This document shows positions 8,813 through 18,746 of a stretch of DNA of 64,000 nt, piece by piece (position 1 is the first letter of the stretch; each line of letters begins with the position of its first letter). The stretch lies in NCBI RefSeq assembly GCF_008806955.1, contig NZ_CP031727.1, positions 2,308,001 to 2,372,000 on the forward strand. The letters are read 5' to 3'. Below the pieces are notes generated by a model. The model worked only from the letters and a program-made list of their open reading frames with translations. It was not told where the DNA came from and ran no database searches. Source of the stretch: Cellvibrio sp. KY-YJ-3. Its GTDB lineage: Bacteria; Pseudomonadota; Gammaproteobacteria; Pseudomonadales; Cellvibrionaceae. A program made the position numbers and the translations under genes.

Positions 8813-10296
8813 TTAAAAGCCTTGCTGCTGCATTTGCGCTTCAACATATTTTAGCCGCTCTTCAAGCAGTGCAGTGCGGTAGCCATTTCCTTGCGTTAGT
8901 TTTAAGGCATTGCGCAATTGGATTTGGGCCCGATCATAAACTCCATTCAAAATAAAATATTCAGCGCGCGCTTCATGCACACCTAAAATATTGCCGGCTA
9001 AACCGTTCACTTCTGCCAACAAATACCACACATAGTCATCGTTGCTGCGCTTGCGCGAATAGCGATCAAGAATGTCGGCACACTGTTGGTAAATTCCCGC
9101 TTTCATCAAGGCTTCGGCGTGGCGAATAATCAGTGGATGGCTGTTGGGATATTTCTGTAGCTGGTTCTCAATGATTTCCAGTCCTGCTTTGTAGCGCTCT
9201 GCGGCGACTTCGATATCGGCGCGCATGATTTGATAGGTGATGCGTTCCGGTTCTTTTTGCAGCAGTGGTGCCAGGGCTTCGCGCGCTGCATCAAACTGGC
9301 TCGATCTGGTCAGTGCCAGTGCCCAGCCATAACGGCTGGCATCGGGATAAGTTGATTCCCTATCCAATTCACTTTTAAACATCCGCGCGGCAATTTGGGG
9401 AGTTTCCTCTGCATCTACACGTACCCGGCTGCGCATAAGTTGGAACTCCAAGTCATCCTCCGCAGGCTTGCGTGCGTATTGCATGGCGCGGTTGCGGGCG
9501 TCGGCCACCCGGGTTTCACTCACCGGGTGAGTTAGCAGGTATTCGGGGGGCGGCGATTAAGACGGTTGGCACGCACCATCTCTTCAAACATATCCGCCGC
9601 TGCATGAGGGTCGAGGCCGGCTTGAATCATGGTTTGCATGCCTATGCGGTCTGCCTCTTGCTCATTTTGACGGCTAAATGCGAGCGATGCCTGCTGTGCT
9701 GCAGCCTGGGTGCCCATAATCGCGGCTACGCCAGCATCGCTATTACTGTTCGCGGCGAGCACTAAGCCCGCGAGCATGCCTGCCAGCATTGGCATCATCA
9801 TATTTTTTTGTTGTTCCAGGCGGCGTGCATAGTGGCGCTGGCTTAGGTGTCCCATTTCATGGGCAAGTACCGCCGCTAACTGGTTTTCGGTTTTGGCATA
9901 GTTGAGTAGCCCCGTATGTACCCCAATGATGTTACCGGGCACTGCAAATGCATTGAGTGTGTTGTTTTGTGCCACAACCAGATCAATGCGTTTATCATCC
10001 AGCTGGCTATGGGGGAGGAGGCGAGCAAAAAGTTGCTCAAGGTAATCAATAATCAGCGGGTCCGATGAAGTAGGTACCTGGCTGCGATAGGCCCTAAGCC
10101 AGCGTTGACCAAGAATCTTCTCTTGCACCGGTGAGATCATGATTGAACTGGTATCACCCAGATTCGGTAGTTCAATCTCGGCATGGCTCGCAAAAGGATT
10201 AATAAGCAGGCTGGAAACCAGTAAGGATGCCACTCCAAGCGGCGCGAGCAAGCGCTTGGCAGTCAAGGTAAGGATGCGTTTTAAAAGCGTGGACAC
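8813..10296 (-). pseudogene. bepA: BepA/YfgC-like M48 metalloprotease with TPR domain, split by a single-base frameshift
   Basis: Two frames together make one BepA. The upstream part (9532-10296) has a signal peptide, the zinc motif HEMGH and the downstream glutamate in EQEADRIG, then breaks off at RRPPNTC and a stop. The downstream frame picks up at once with YLLTHPVSETRVADARNRA and carries the TPR region to 8813. Adding one C to the six-base C-run (plus-strand G-run 9545-9550) restores RRPPEYLLTHPV. BepA is a periplasmic protease and chaperone for outer-membrane beta-barrel assembly. The break could be a real mutation, a phase-variable homopolymer or a sequencing error; coding quality on both sides looks undecayed. 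Confidence 0.88.
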
Positions 10297-10540
10297 GGTA
10301 AATATCGGCTCCCGAAGTCGATGGCATGAGTGTTTGAAGCAGACAAAAAATAGGGCGCAACTCTAGCCTTTTTGGCGCGTAAAGAATAGGTTAGCAACCC
10401 TTTGAGACCTTCTTTAGAGCGGCTGGTTCGTTGTTGGGTAGAAATTGTTGTTTGAAACGCCGTTTTTAATGCGACATTCCTGGATTTGTCTTGGCTATCT
10501 TTGATGTGTATGGGGATGCTCCGAATATGAGTAACTCACT

Positions 10541-10810
10541 TTGAATGACTCACTTGATTGTTTTATTCTGCCGGTAAATGTTGAATTGGATGCCAAAGGG
10601 CTGCGTTGCCCCATGCCGTTATTAAAAGCCAAGCAAGCACTACGCGACTTGAAACCCGCAGAAGTGTTGAGAGTGTTGGCTACCGATGCTGGCTCAGTGC
10701 GCGACTTTCAGGCCTATGCCAATATCAGTGGCATTGAGTTGCTGGGGCACGAGGCGCGCGATGGTGTCTACTGTTATTTGCTGAGAAAACCACTTGTATC
10801 ACCGCCTTGA
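10541..10810 (+). CDS. tusA: TusA-family sulfur carrier protein
   Basis: The 89-residue frame has the hallmark DAKGLRCPMPLLKAKQAL, with the sulfur-carrying Cys in CPMP, and the length of a TusA-like protein. TusA relays persulfide sulfur from cysteine desulfurase to tRNA 2-thiouridine and molybdopterin pathways. The start is a problem: the only plausible in-frame start codon is TTG at 10541. The two nearby ATGs (10527 and 10545) are in another frame. A near-repeat of the start region (10527-10541 and 10545-10555) suggests either a TTG start or a lost base. The frame upstream is closed by a TAA at 10529. Confidence 0.83.
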   Translation: MNDSLDCFILPVNVELDAKGLRCPMPLLKAKQALRDLKPAEVLRVLATDAGSVRDFQAYANISGIELLGHEARDGVYCYLLRKPLVSPP

Positions 10811-10922
10811 AAGCCAAGTGGATGAGTTAATCACATATGATCCGTCCGCATTGTCTTGCTGGAGCGATCATGGTACGGCCCCCAGGAATCTGGCTGCCTA
10901 CGAATGCTGAAGTGAGTTTGTT

Positions 10923-13826
10923 ATGCCGATATTGCCTTATCAAATGAATCCGCGAACGTGTCTGGTGCTGCTAACGGCGCTTGCCTTTGTTTTGGCAAGC
11001 TCGTTGCTCCTTGCGCAGCAAGAGGATCTACCCAAAGCCGGCTATAGTCCGCTTGCCATAGTTAAAAGCGAAAATGACAAGCGCGACTATCGTTACCTGA
11101 TATTGGAAAACCAATTGCGGGTGCTATTGATTTCTGACCCCACCACTGAAAAAGCTGCGGCGGCCCTCGATATTCAAGTGGGAGCCAATCAAAACCCGGT
11201 TGATCGCACAGGACTTGCACACTTTCTTGAGCACATGCTGTTTCTGGGGACTGAAAAGTATCCCCAAGCCGGTGAGTACCAAGAATTTATCTCCCAACAT
11301 GGTGGCCGCTATAACGCATTTACGGCGGCCGAAAATACCAACTATTTTTTTGAAATCGACAAAGATCAGTTAGCGCCAGCGCTGGATCGATTTTCCCAGT
11401 TTTTCGTAGCGCCGTTATTTTCCGACGAATACGTAGAGCGCGAGCGCAATGCCGTGCATTCGGAATACATGGCCAAGTTGAAAGATGATGCGCGCCGTGA
11501 ATGGGATGTTTATCGCGAATTGATGAATCCTGCGCACCCAGGTGCGAAGTTTTCGGTAGGTAATTTGACAACATTGGCTGATCGCGAAAATAATCCGGTG
11601 CGCGATGACATGATCCGTTTTTACGAGCAACACTATTCGTCGCATTTGATGAGTTTGGTGGTGCTTGGCCCGGAGCCCCTCAATAACCTTGAGGCAATGG
11701 TGCGCGATAGATTCAGTAGTGTTGCCAAACGCGATATCAATATTGAAGCAGCGTATCCACCGCTATTTGATCCATCAGGCTTGCCTGCAAGCCTTGAAAT
11801 CAAACCGGAAAAAGAACTGCGCCAACTTACCTTTAACTTTCCTATTCCCAATCCCGACCAGTTTTATCGCAAAAAACCTTATGCCTACATAGCGCATCTG
11901 CTCGGCCATGAAGGCCGTGGCAGTTTGTTGTCGTTATTAAAACGCTTGGGCTGGGCAGAAGGTGTGTATGCAGGAACCAGTTTGCATAGCCGCAGCGATG
12001 CCGTCTTTCAATTGAGTATTCAATTAACCCCACAAGGTGTTCGCGCGCGCGATCAGATAGTGTCACTGGTTTTTCATTCCATCGAACAACTCAAAGTGCG
12101 CGGTGCATCCTCCTGGCGCTACGGCGAATTACAACAGCTGGCTGATTTGGATTTTCATTATCAGGAAAAGCGGGCGCCAATGGAGACTGTTAGTGCATTC
12201 GCTCAAAAGATGGGTCAGTACGAGCCGCGTGATATTTTGCGTGGCGATTATATCTACGCTGATTTTGATGCAAATTTAATTGAAAAAAGCCTGTCATTTT
12301 TAAATAGCCAAAATCTACTATTGGTCTTGGTAGCTCCTGATGTCGAACCCTATCGTGTTTCAAAACTATATTCAGCGCCATTCTCATTGCGGGCGCAAAT
12401 CCCCGAAATTCTTGAATTAAAGCCTACTGTACGACAAGAATTATTCCTGCCAGAAAAAAACCTGTTTATACCCAAGCGTCTTTCAGTAAAAGCGGGCTCA
12501 ATGCTTGAACAGCGCGGTGTAGTTCAAGATGTGCGTCCCAAGATTATTTATCGCAATTCCAATATGCGTGTCTGGTTTTCACAGGACCGGGAATTTAAAC
12601 AGCCGCGCGCGCAAATTAACCTGCGTATTAAGTCACCATTAGTGGCTGCCAATGCAGAGGGGGCGGCACAAGCACAATTGTTTGCAGCATTAATTGTTGA
12701 TCAATTAAATGAGTTTGCTTATCCCGCTAGTTTGGCGGGTATTGATTTTACGCTCACTGCCAACGGGCGCGGCTATGACTTGGGTATATTCGGTTATTCA
12801 GGTCGGCAGGGTATGTTGATGAATAAAATTATAACGGCGATAAATGCAGGGCGATTTAAAGAAGAGCGTTTTCTATTGCTGAAAGAAAATTTGCTGCGCA
12901 GTTGGCGCAACAAAAATAAAGACATGCCTTATCAAGTTCTTGCGCAGCAAATTGCCGCGCTGCAACTGGAACCATCCTGGTCTAATGCTGAGCTTATTGA
13001 TGCGTTAGAGCGTAAAAGCTATGAGCAATTTAATCAATTTGTCACTCGGCAATTAATTGATGCAACGGCAGATGGATTATTTTATGGCAATTATTTCCGT
13101 GCGGAAGCCTTGAAGCTGGCCGTATTGGTTGAGCATGAGTTATTAAACCGTCGCGCTGGGCGAGAAGTGTCGCCAGTGGTTCAGTTGATGCTGCCGGAGG
13201 ATTCCGCAAAACCATGGCTCTACACTCACTCGCTTGATCACAGCGATCGTGTTGTTGAGTTATTTATTCAAAGTCCTTCTGCCTCAGCGGTGGATGCCGC
13301 GCATATGATGTTAATCCGGCAGTTGCTTCAGCCAGCGTTTTATCATCAATTAAGAACTGAAAAACAATTAGGTTATATCGTGGGTGTGCTTCCCGCCCCA
13401 TTGCTGGATCTTGAAAATAGTTTGTTCGTTGTGCAATCGCCCTCTTCGAATGAAGCGGAGATTATGGCGCAGATAGATCTGTTTTTAGATGAACAGGCTT
13501 CTATACTGGCTGATAATTTTGCGATGAATCAGCAGTCTTTAATTAAAAAGTTGCAAGAGCCTGCGCGTTCACTCAAGGAGCAATCTGAGCGTTACTGGGC
13601 TTCGATTACATCCTATGACGAAACTTTTATGCGCCGCGATTTATTGGCAGAAGCTGTCGCTGCAATCACTGTTGATTCGCTTAATGAATTTTACGCAAGA
13701 GTTTTTCTGAATAAAAACAGACGCCTCTGGCTCACCTCAATAGCATTTGACCAGCGCGATAATTTTTCTGAAATTCAGAGTCTGCCTGCTTACAAAAAAC
13801 AAATGAATAGAACAGTGATGCCATAA
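10923..13826 (+). CDS. Secreted M16 (insulinase/pitrilysin) zinc protease
   Basis: This 967-residue protein has an N-terminal signal peptide (LVLLTALAFVLASSLLLA) and should be periplasmic. The inverted zinc motif HFLEH (His100, Glu103, His104) and the downstream glutamate region ERNAVHSEYM are intact. Length and the four-domain layout match protease III (Ptr). The first ATG is at 10923; a second ATG at 10944 (MNPRT) would also leave the signal peptide whole. It stands alone on the plus strand after tusA. M16 proteases of this type degrade peptides below a few kDa. Substrate is not predictable. Confidence 0.88.
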   Translation: MPILPYQMNPRTCLVLLTALAFVLASSLLLAQQEDLPKAGYSPLAIVKSENDKRDYRYLILENQLRVLLISDPTTEKAAAALDIQVGANQNPVDRTGLAHFLEHMLFLGTEKYPQAGEYQEFISQHGGRYNAFTAAENTNYFFEIDKDQLAPALDRFSQFFVAPLFSDEYVERERNAVHSEYMAKLKDDARREWDVYRELMNPAHPGAKFSVGNLTTLADRENNPVRDDMIRFYEQHYSSHLMSLVVLGPEPLNNLEAMVRDRFSSVAKRDINIEAAYPPLFDPSGLPASLEIKPEKELRQLTFNFPIPNPDQFYRKKPYAYIAHLLGHEGRGSLLSLLKRLGWAEGVYAGTSLHSRSDAVFQLSIQLTPQGVRARDQIVSLVFHSIEQLKVRGASSWRYGELQQLADLDFHYQEKRAPMETVSAFAQKMGQYEPRDILRGDYIYADFDANLIEKSLSFLNSQNLLLVLVAPDVEPYRVSKLYSAPFSLRAQIPEILELKPTVRQELFLPEKNLFIPKRLSVKAGSMLEQRGVVQDVRPKIIYRNSNMRVWFSQDREFKQPRAQINLRIKSPLVAANAEGAAQAQLFAALIVDQLNEFAYPASLAGIDFTLTANGRGYDLGIFGYSGRQGMLMNKIITAINAGRFKEERFLLLKENLLRSWRNKNKDMPYQVLAQQIAALQLEPSWSNAELIDALERKSYEQFNQFVTRQLIDATADGLFYGNYFRAEALKLAVLVEHELLNRRAGREVSPVVQLMLPEDSAKPWLYTHSLDHSDRVVELFIQSPSASAVDAAHMMLIRQLLQPAFYHQLRTEKQLGYIVGVLPAPLLDLENSLFVVQSPSSNEAEIMAQIDLFLDEQASILADNFAMNQQSLIKKLQEPARSLKEQSERYWASITSYDETFMRRDLLAEAVAAITVDSLNEFYARVFLNKNRRLWLTSIAFDQRDNFSEIQSLPAYKKQMNRTVMP

Positions 13827-14275
13827 TCGGGAATGTTATTTTTTGGGGCGCTCAATGGCGGATGTGCTGCATTTTTGTGCGTTATTTGTTGTGCTTTTAG
13901 CCCTAAAAATTATCATTTTTTTTACTGTTTATTGCTTGGTGAAATACAAACCTTAGGTAATAATGCGTTCCCTGTTTTGAGTGCGTGTTTTTCATGGCTT
14001 TGAGTTATGAACAGCGCTCGGTGCAGCGATCTGTGCACTAAAGTTGTGCCCCTCCAGAGTGTTACCGTGTTGGCTAGGGCTGGTAAAAAATTCACACTTA
14101 TGCAAGAATTCGTGGATTTTTTACACAAGTAAAAGGAATGTTCCTCCTGTAACTCCATGATATTACAGCACTTTTTACTTTGTGCCTGTTTTTGCATGAA
14201 GCCCAGATCCAAATTCCTGTATTAGATACTACTGCTACATGATGTGCGTTATTGCGCATAGCTGAGGAGATTTGA
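13827..14275 (+). promoter_or_regulatory. aceE: Upstream region of aceE with two small dyads; no gene seen
   Basis: This 449-base stretch carries no convincing protein gene. It is AT-rich and holds two closely spaced dyads: AGGAA-TG-TTCCT (14134-14145) and CTGTAA-N10-TTACAG (14147-14168). They could be operator sites for aceE but match no regulator I can name. The ribosome-binding site GAGGAG lies just before the aceE ATG. Confidence 0.4.
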
Positions 14276-16927
14276 ATGCAACAAGATATCAATGCCATTG
14301 AAACAAAAGAGTGGCTAGACGCCCTTCGGTCAGTTGTTCGTCATGCGGGAAAAGATCGCGCCGCAGAAATATTAAAATCCCTGTCCGAGTCTGCTGTCAG
14401 TCATGGCATTGAGCAGCCTTCTTCTATCAAAACCCCCTACATAAATACTATCCCTGTAGAGAAAGAAATTAAGTCTCCGGGTGATTACGCCATGGAGCGT
14501 AAAATACGTTCAATTATTCGCTGGAATGCCATGGCGATGGTGATGAAAGCGAACGATAACGATGAAGGCTTGGGTGGTCACATTGCATCCTTTGCATCCT
14601 CTGCAACCTTATATGACGTAGGTTTCAATCATTTTTTCCGCGGTAACGATGGCGATACTCCGGGCGATTTGATTTACTTTCAGGGGCATGTTTCCCCGGG
14701 TATGTATGCTCGCTCTTTTGTTGAAGGCCGTTTGAGCGAGAGTCATCTGGACAACTTCCGCCGTGAAGTGAATGGTGGCGGTTTATCTTCTTATCCCCAC
14801 CCATGGCTGATGCCGGATTACTGGCAGTTCCCTACTGTATCTATGGGCCTTGGCCCAATCAAAGCGATTTATCAAGCTCGCTTTAACCGCTACATGGAAG
14901 CGCGCAGTTTAATTCCTGTTACTGATCGCAAGGTATGGGCATTCCTGGGTGATGGCGAATGTGATGAGCCGGAAAGCTTGGGCGCTATCTCACTGGCAAC
15001 ACGTGAGAAACTGGACAATCTGATTTTTGTCATCAACTGTAACCTGCAGCGCTTGGATGGCCCCGTGCGCGGTAACAGTAAAATCGTACAAGAATTGGAA
15101 GGTGTTTTCCGCGGCGCTGGCTGGAACGTAATCAAGGTTCTGTGGGGACGTGGTTGGGACGAACTGCTTGCTAAAGACAAAACTGGTTTGTTGCAGAAAC
15201 GCATGGACGAAGTTGTCGATGGCGAAATGCAAAACTACAAAGCCAACGGCGGCGCTTACACTCGTGAACATTTCTTTGGTAAGTATCCTGAATTGCTGGA
15301 GTTGGTCAAAGACATGACCGATGACCAGATTATGGCTTTGGCTCGTGGTGGTCATGATAGTCATAAGGTATACAACGCTTACCATCAAGCAATTAATACC
15401 AAAGGCAAACCAACCGTTATTCTGGCTCAAACCGTAAAAGGCTACGGTATGGGTACTTCCGGTGAGGCGATTAATAAAACTCACTCGGTAAAAGCACTTG
15501 ATATTGAAAGCCTGAAAAAATTCCGTGACCGTTTTGAATTGCCCATTAGCGACGAAGATCTGCCGAAGTTGCCGTACTATCGCCCGGCAGAAGACAGTCC
15601 TGAAATGCAATACATGAAGAGCCGCCGCAAAGAACTTAAAGGTTTTGTGCCTTCACGTAATGCCAGTTTTGATCCCTTGCTGGTGCCAGCGTTGGATGCC
15701 TTTGCTGCCCAGTTGAAGTCTACTGGCGAGCGTGAAATTTCCACCACCATGAGCTTTGTGCGTATTCTTTCATCGCTGGTGAAAGACAAAAATATTGGCA
15801 AACAAATCGTACCTATAGTACCGGACGAAGCACGTACTTTTGGTATGGAAGGGATGTTTAAAACCATCGGTATTTATTCATCCGAAGGTCAAAAATACAC
15901 CCCACATGATGCTGGCCAAATGATGTCCTACCACGAATCGGCTACTGGTCAAATTCTGGAAGAGGGCATTAACGAAGCAGGTTCTATGGCTTCCTGGATT
16001 GCGGCTGCAACGGCTTACAGCAATTACAAAAAGCCAATGATTCCTTTCTATATCTATTACTCCATGTTTGGTTTCCAACGTATTGGTGACTTGGCGTGGG
16101 CTGCTGGTGATTCTCAGGCGCGCGGCTTCTTGATGGGCGCTACTGCTGGTCGTACTACTTTGAATGGTGAAGGTTTGCAGCATCAGGATGGCCATAGCCA
16201 TGTATTTGCTAACACCATCCCTAACTGCCGTTCTTATGATCCTACCTACGCTTATGAATTAGCGGTGATCATTCAGGATGGTATGAAACGCATGTATCAC
16301 GACAATGAAAATGTCTTCTATTACATTTCATTGATGAATGAAAATTATCAACACCCCGATATGCCCGAAGGTGCGGAAGACGGCATCATTAAAGGTATTT
16401 ATCAATTGGAGAAGGGCGTTGGTAAAGCCAAAAACCGCGTTCAATTGATGGGTGCTGGTACCATTTTACGTGAAGTGCGTTTTGCTGCAGAAATCCTGCG
16501 TAGCGAATTTGATGTGGAAGCGGATGTGTGGAGTGTAACCAGTGTGAATGAACTGACCCGCGATGGTCAGCGTGCGACTCGCTGGAATATGCTGAACCCA
16601 GCAGCTGCACAGCGTAAACCCTATATCACCCAGGTATTGGAAGGCGCTGAAGGCCCATTCATTATCTCTACCGACAACTTGAAAACCTACTCCGAGCAGC
16701 TGCGTGCCTACATTCCAGGTCACTACACCGTGCTGGGTACTGAAGGTTTTGGTCGCAGTGATACTCGCACTCAATTACGTCACTTCTTTGAAGTTAACCG
16801 TTATTTTGTGGTGATTGCTGCACTCAAGTCCTTGGCTGACCAAGGCAAGATTAAGGCTGATGTTGTTGCTAAAGCCATCAAGAAGTTTGGTATTGATCCA
16901 GAAAAAGCGGATCCGATGAGCGTATAA
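14276..16927 (+). CDS. aceE: Pyruvate dehydrogenase E1 component, homodimeric type
   Basis: The 883-residue protein matches the length of AceE. It begins near IETKEWLDALRSVV and has the thiamine diphosphate motif GDGECDEPES followed by NCNLQRLDGPVRGN. Further on are SMFGFQRIGD and GATAGRTTLNGEGLQHQDGH-type E1 sequences. E1 decarboxylates pyruvate and passes the acetyl group to lipoyl groups of E2. The start ATG has GAGGAG upstream. aceF lies 93 bases downstream with a strong hairpin between them. Lipoamide dehydrogenase (E3) is not in the window. Confidence 0.96.
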   Translation: MQQDINAIETKEWLDALRSVVRHAGKDRAAEILKSLSESAVSHGIEQPSSIKTPYINTIPVEKEIKSPGDYAMERKIRSIIRWNAMAMVMKANDNDEGLGGHIASFASSATLYDVGFNHFFRGNDGDTPGDLIYFQGHVSPGMYARSFVEGRLSESHLDNFRREVNGGGLSSYPHPWLMPDYWQFPTVSMGLGPIKAIYQARFNRYMEARSLIPVTDRKVWAFLGDGECDEPESLGAISLATREKLDNLIFVINCNLQRLDGPVRGNSKIVQELEGVFRGAGWNVIKVLWGRGWDELLAKDKTGLLQKRMDEVVDGEMQNYKANGGAYTREHFFGKYPELLELVKDMTDDQIMALARGGHDSHKVYNAYHQAINTKGKPTVILAQTVKGYGMGTSGEAINKTHSVKALDIESLKKFRDRFELPISDEDLPKLPYYRPAEDSPEMQYMKSRRKELKGFVPSRNASFDPLLVPALDAFAAQLKSTGEREISTTMSFVRILSSLVKDKNIGKQIVPIVPDEARTFGMEGMFKTIGIYSSEGQKYTPHDAGQMMSYHESATGQILEEGINEAGSMASWIAAATAYSNYKKPMIPFYIYYSMFGFQRIGDLAWAAGDSQARGFLMGATAGRTTLNGEGLQHQDGHSHVFANTIPNCRSYDPTYAYELAVIIQDGMKRMYHDNENVFYYISLMNENYQHPDMPEGAEDGIIKGIYQLEKGVGKAKNRVQLMGAGTILREVRFAAEILRSEFDVEADVWSVTSVNELTRDGQRATRWNMLNPAAAQRKPYITQVLEGAEGPFIISTDNLKTYSEQLRAYIPGHYTVLGTEGFGRSDTRTQLRHFFEVNRYFVVIAALKSLADQGKIKADVVAKAIKKFGIDPEKADPMSV

Positions 16928-16930
16928 AAC

Positions 16931-16957
16931 CATCGCCCTCTCACAAAGAGGGCGATG
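16931..16957 (+). terminator. Strong hairpin between aceE and aceF (partial terminator or RNA stabiliser)
   Basis: CATCGCCCTCT (16931-16941) pairs perfectly with AGAGGGCGATG (16947-16957) around the loop CACAA. The sequence after it is TTGTTTG, a poor T-tract. It could attenuate aceF relative to aceE or protect the aceE message. Confidence 0.55.
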
Positions 16958-17020
16958 TTGTTTGTATTCGTCAAAAACATTTTATCGAATGTAGAAATAA
17001 CCGATTAGTGAGGAACTACA

Positions 17021-18616
17021 GTGGCAATTCAAACTATTAAAGTGCCTGATATTGGCGGCGCAGAAGGCGTTGAAGTAATTGAAATCTCCGTAAAGGTGGG
17101 TGATGTTATCGCCGAAGGTGATTCAATTGTCGTGCTTGAAACCGACAAGGCTTCAATGGAAATCCCGGCCGATAAAGCAGGCAAGGTTGTCGCTATTAAA
17201 GTGAATCTTGGCGATAAAGTATCGCAAGATAGTTTATTACTCGAAGTAGAAGCGGAAGGTGCCAGTGAAGCGGCGCCAGCTCCGCAAGCTGCTCCTGTTG
17301 CCGCTGCAGCAGCGCCAGTATCAGCACCCGTTGCGGCAGCAACCAGCGCCGAAGTGCCAATGGTTGTGCCTGATATCGGTGGTGCCGAAGGCGTGGAAGT
17401 TATCGAAATTTCTGTAAAAGTGGGTGATGAGGTTGCTGCAGGCGATTCATTGATCGTGCTTGAGACTGACAAAGCTTCGATGGAAATACCGGCTGAAGCC
17501 GCTGGTAAAATTGTGAGTCTTGCCGTCAAGGTTGGCGATAAAGTATCTCAAGGTGCTGTGATTGGTGTGTTGGCTACTACTGGTGGTGCACCTGCTGTGG
17601 CTGCTGCGCCCGTAAAGGCTGAGCCTGCCCCTGTCGCGGCGGCTGCCCCTGCTCCTAAAGCAGAAGTAGCGAAGGCTGTTGCGCCGGCTATTGATGTTGA
17701 GCAAACCGGTGATGTGTACGCCGGTCCCGCTGTGCGCAAGTTGGCTCGCCAACTGGGTGTCGATATGGGCAAAGTGTCTGGCACTGGTCCTCGTGGTCGT
17801 TTATTGAAAGATGACGTTCGCGCTTACGTAAAACCGATTGTTGTTGCCGCTCAATCTGGCGCTCCAATGGGTGGTGGTTCAGGTATTCCGCGTGTTCCAG
17901 CGGTTGATTTCTCCAAATTTGGCGAAATCGAAACCATCAAAATGAGTAAAGTGAAAAAAATCACTGCGGACAATATGACCCGCAACTGGTTAAACGTTCC
18001 TCATGTTACCCAGTGGGACGATGCGGACATCACTGACTTGGAAGCTTTCCGCAATGGTTTGAAAGCTGAAGCGGAAAAACGCGGCAGCAAACTGACTCCA
18101 TTGCCTTTCATTATGAAAGCTTGTGCTGCTGCGTTGGTTGCAGAGCCAAGTTTCAATGTATCTTTGCATCACGATGGCGAAAGTATCGTGCAGAAAAAAT
18201 ACGTGCACATTGGTATCGCGGTAGATACCCCTAACGGCCTGATGGTTCCTGTTATCCGTAACGTGGACAAAAAAGGGCTGTGGGAATTAACTGACGAAAT
18301 CAATGCGATTGCGAAAAAAGCCCGTGATGGCAAGTTGTTGCCCGCTGATATGCAAGGTGGTTGTTTCACTATTTCCAGCCTTGGTGCTGCGGGTGGTAAT
18401 GGTTTTACCCCGATTGTGAACGCGCCTGAAGTTGCTATTCTTGGTGTGTCTCGCGCGCAAATGAAACCAGTGTGGAATGGTAAAGAGTTTATTCCACGTA
18501 ATATGCTGCCGCTGTCCCTGTCTTATGACCACCGTGCGATTAATGGTGCAGATGCCGGCCGCTTCTTTACTTATTTGACAGCTGTAATAGCGGATGTAAG
18601 ACGTTTGTTGTTGTAA
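17021..18616 (+). CDS. aceF: Dihydrolipoamide acetyltransferase E2 of pyruvate dehydrogenase
   Basis: This 531-residue protein starts at GTG (17021) with GAGGA just upstream. Two lipoyl domains carry ETDKASMEIP with lipoylated Lys43 and Lys151. Ala/Pro-rich linkers follow, then the E1/E3-binding domain (about 233-270, VYAGPAVRKLARQLG) and the catalytic domain with SLSYDHRAING near residues 499-509. The active His is kept, and Asn stands where the E. coli enzyme has Asp in DHRVIDG; Azotobacter E2 also has Asn there. E2 forms the core of the complex and makes acetyl-CoA. It probably shares a transcript with aceE. Confidence 0.96.
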   Translation: MAIQTIKVPDIGGAEGVEVIEISVKVGDVIAEGDSIVVLETDKASMEIPADKAGKVVAIKVNLGDKVSQDSLLLEVEAEGASEAAPAPQAAPVAAAAAPVSAPVAAATSAEVPMVVPDIGGAEGVEVIEISVKVGDEVAAGDSLIVLETDKASMEIPAEAAGKIVSLAVKVGDKVSQGAVIGVLATTGGAPAVAAAPVKAEPAPVAAAAPAPKAEVAKAVAPAIDVEQTGDVYAGPAVRKLARQLGVDMGKVSGTGPRGRLLKDDVRAYVKPIVVAAQSGAPMGGGSGIPRVPAVDFSKFGEIETIKMSKVKKITADNMTRNWLNVPHVTQWDDADITDLEAFRNGLKAEAEKRGSKLTPLPFIMKACAAALVAEPSFNVSLHHDGESIVQKKYVHIGIAVDTPNGLMVPVIRNVDKKGLWELTDEINAIAKKARDGKLLPADMQGGCFTISSLGAAGGNGFTPIVNAPEVAILGVSRAQMKPVWNGKEFIPRNMLPLSLSYDHRAINGADAGRFFTYLTAVIADVRRLLL

Positions 18617-18636
18617 TCATCAATATAGATGGTTTA

Positions 18637-18672
18637 CAAAAAGGGTCAGCAATTGCTGACCCTTTTTGTTTT
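18637..18672 (+). terminator. Rho-independent terminator after aceF
   Basis: CAAAAAGGGTCAGCAA (18637-18652) and TTGCTGACCCTTTTTG (18653-18668) form a perfect 32-base palindrome, followed by TTTT. It ends the aceEF operon 20 bases after the stop. Confidence 0.88.
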
Positions 18673-18746
18673 AATGTTGTGATTTAAAAAATATAAAAAG
18701 TCGGCATTTTTCGGTCATTTAATTTCCTCTTGCGAGCGATAATACG

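Noticed and set aside
13922-14212. 96-codon minus-strand frame upstream of aceE
   Set aside because: Low-complexity, no family features, and it runs across the aceE control region and its dyads.
14990-15610. 206-codon frame antisense to aceE
   Set aside because: A shadow of the conserved aceE reading frame; no start signal or domain of its own.
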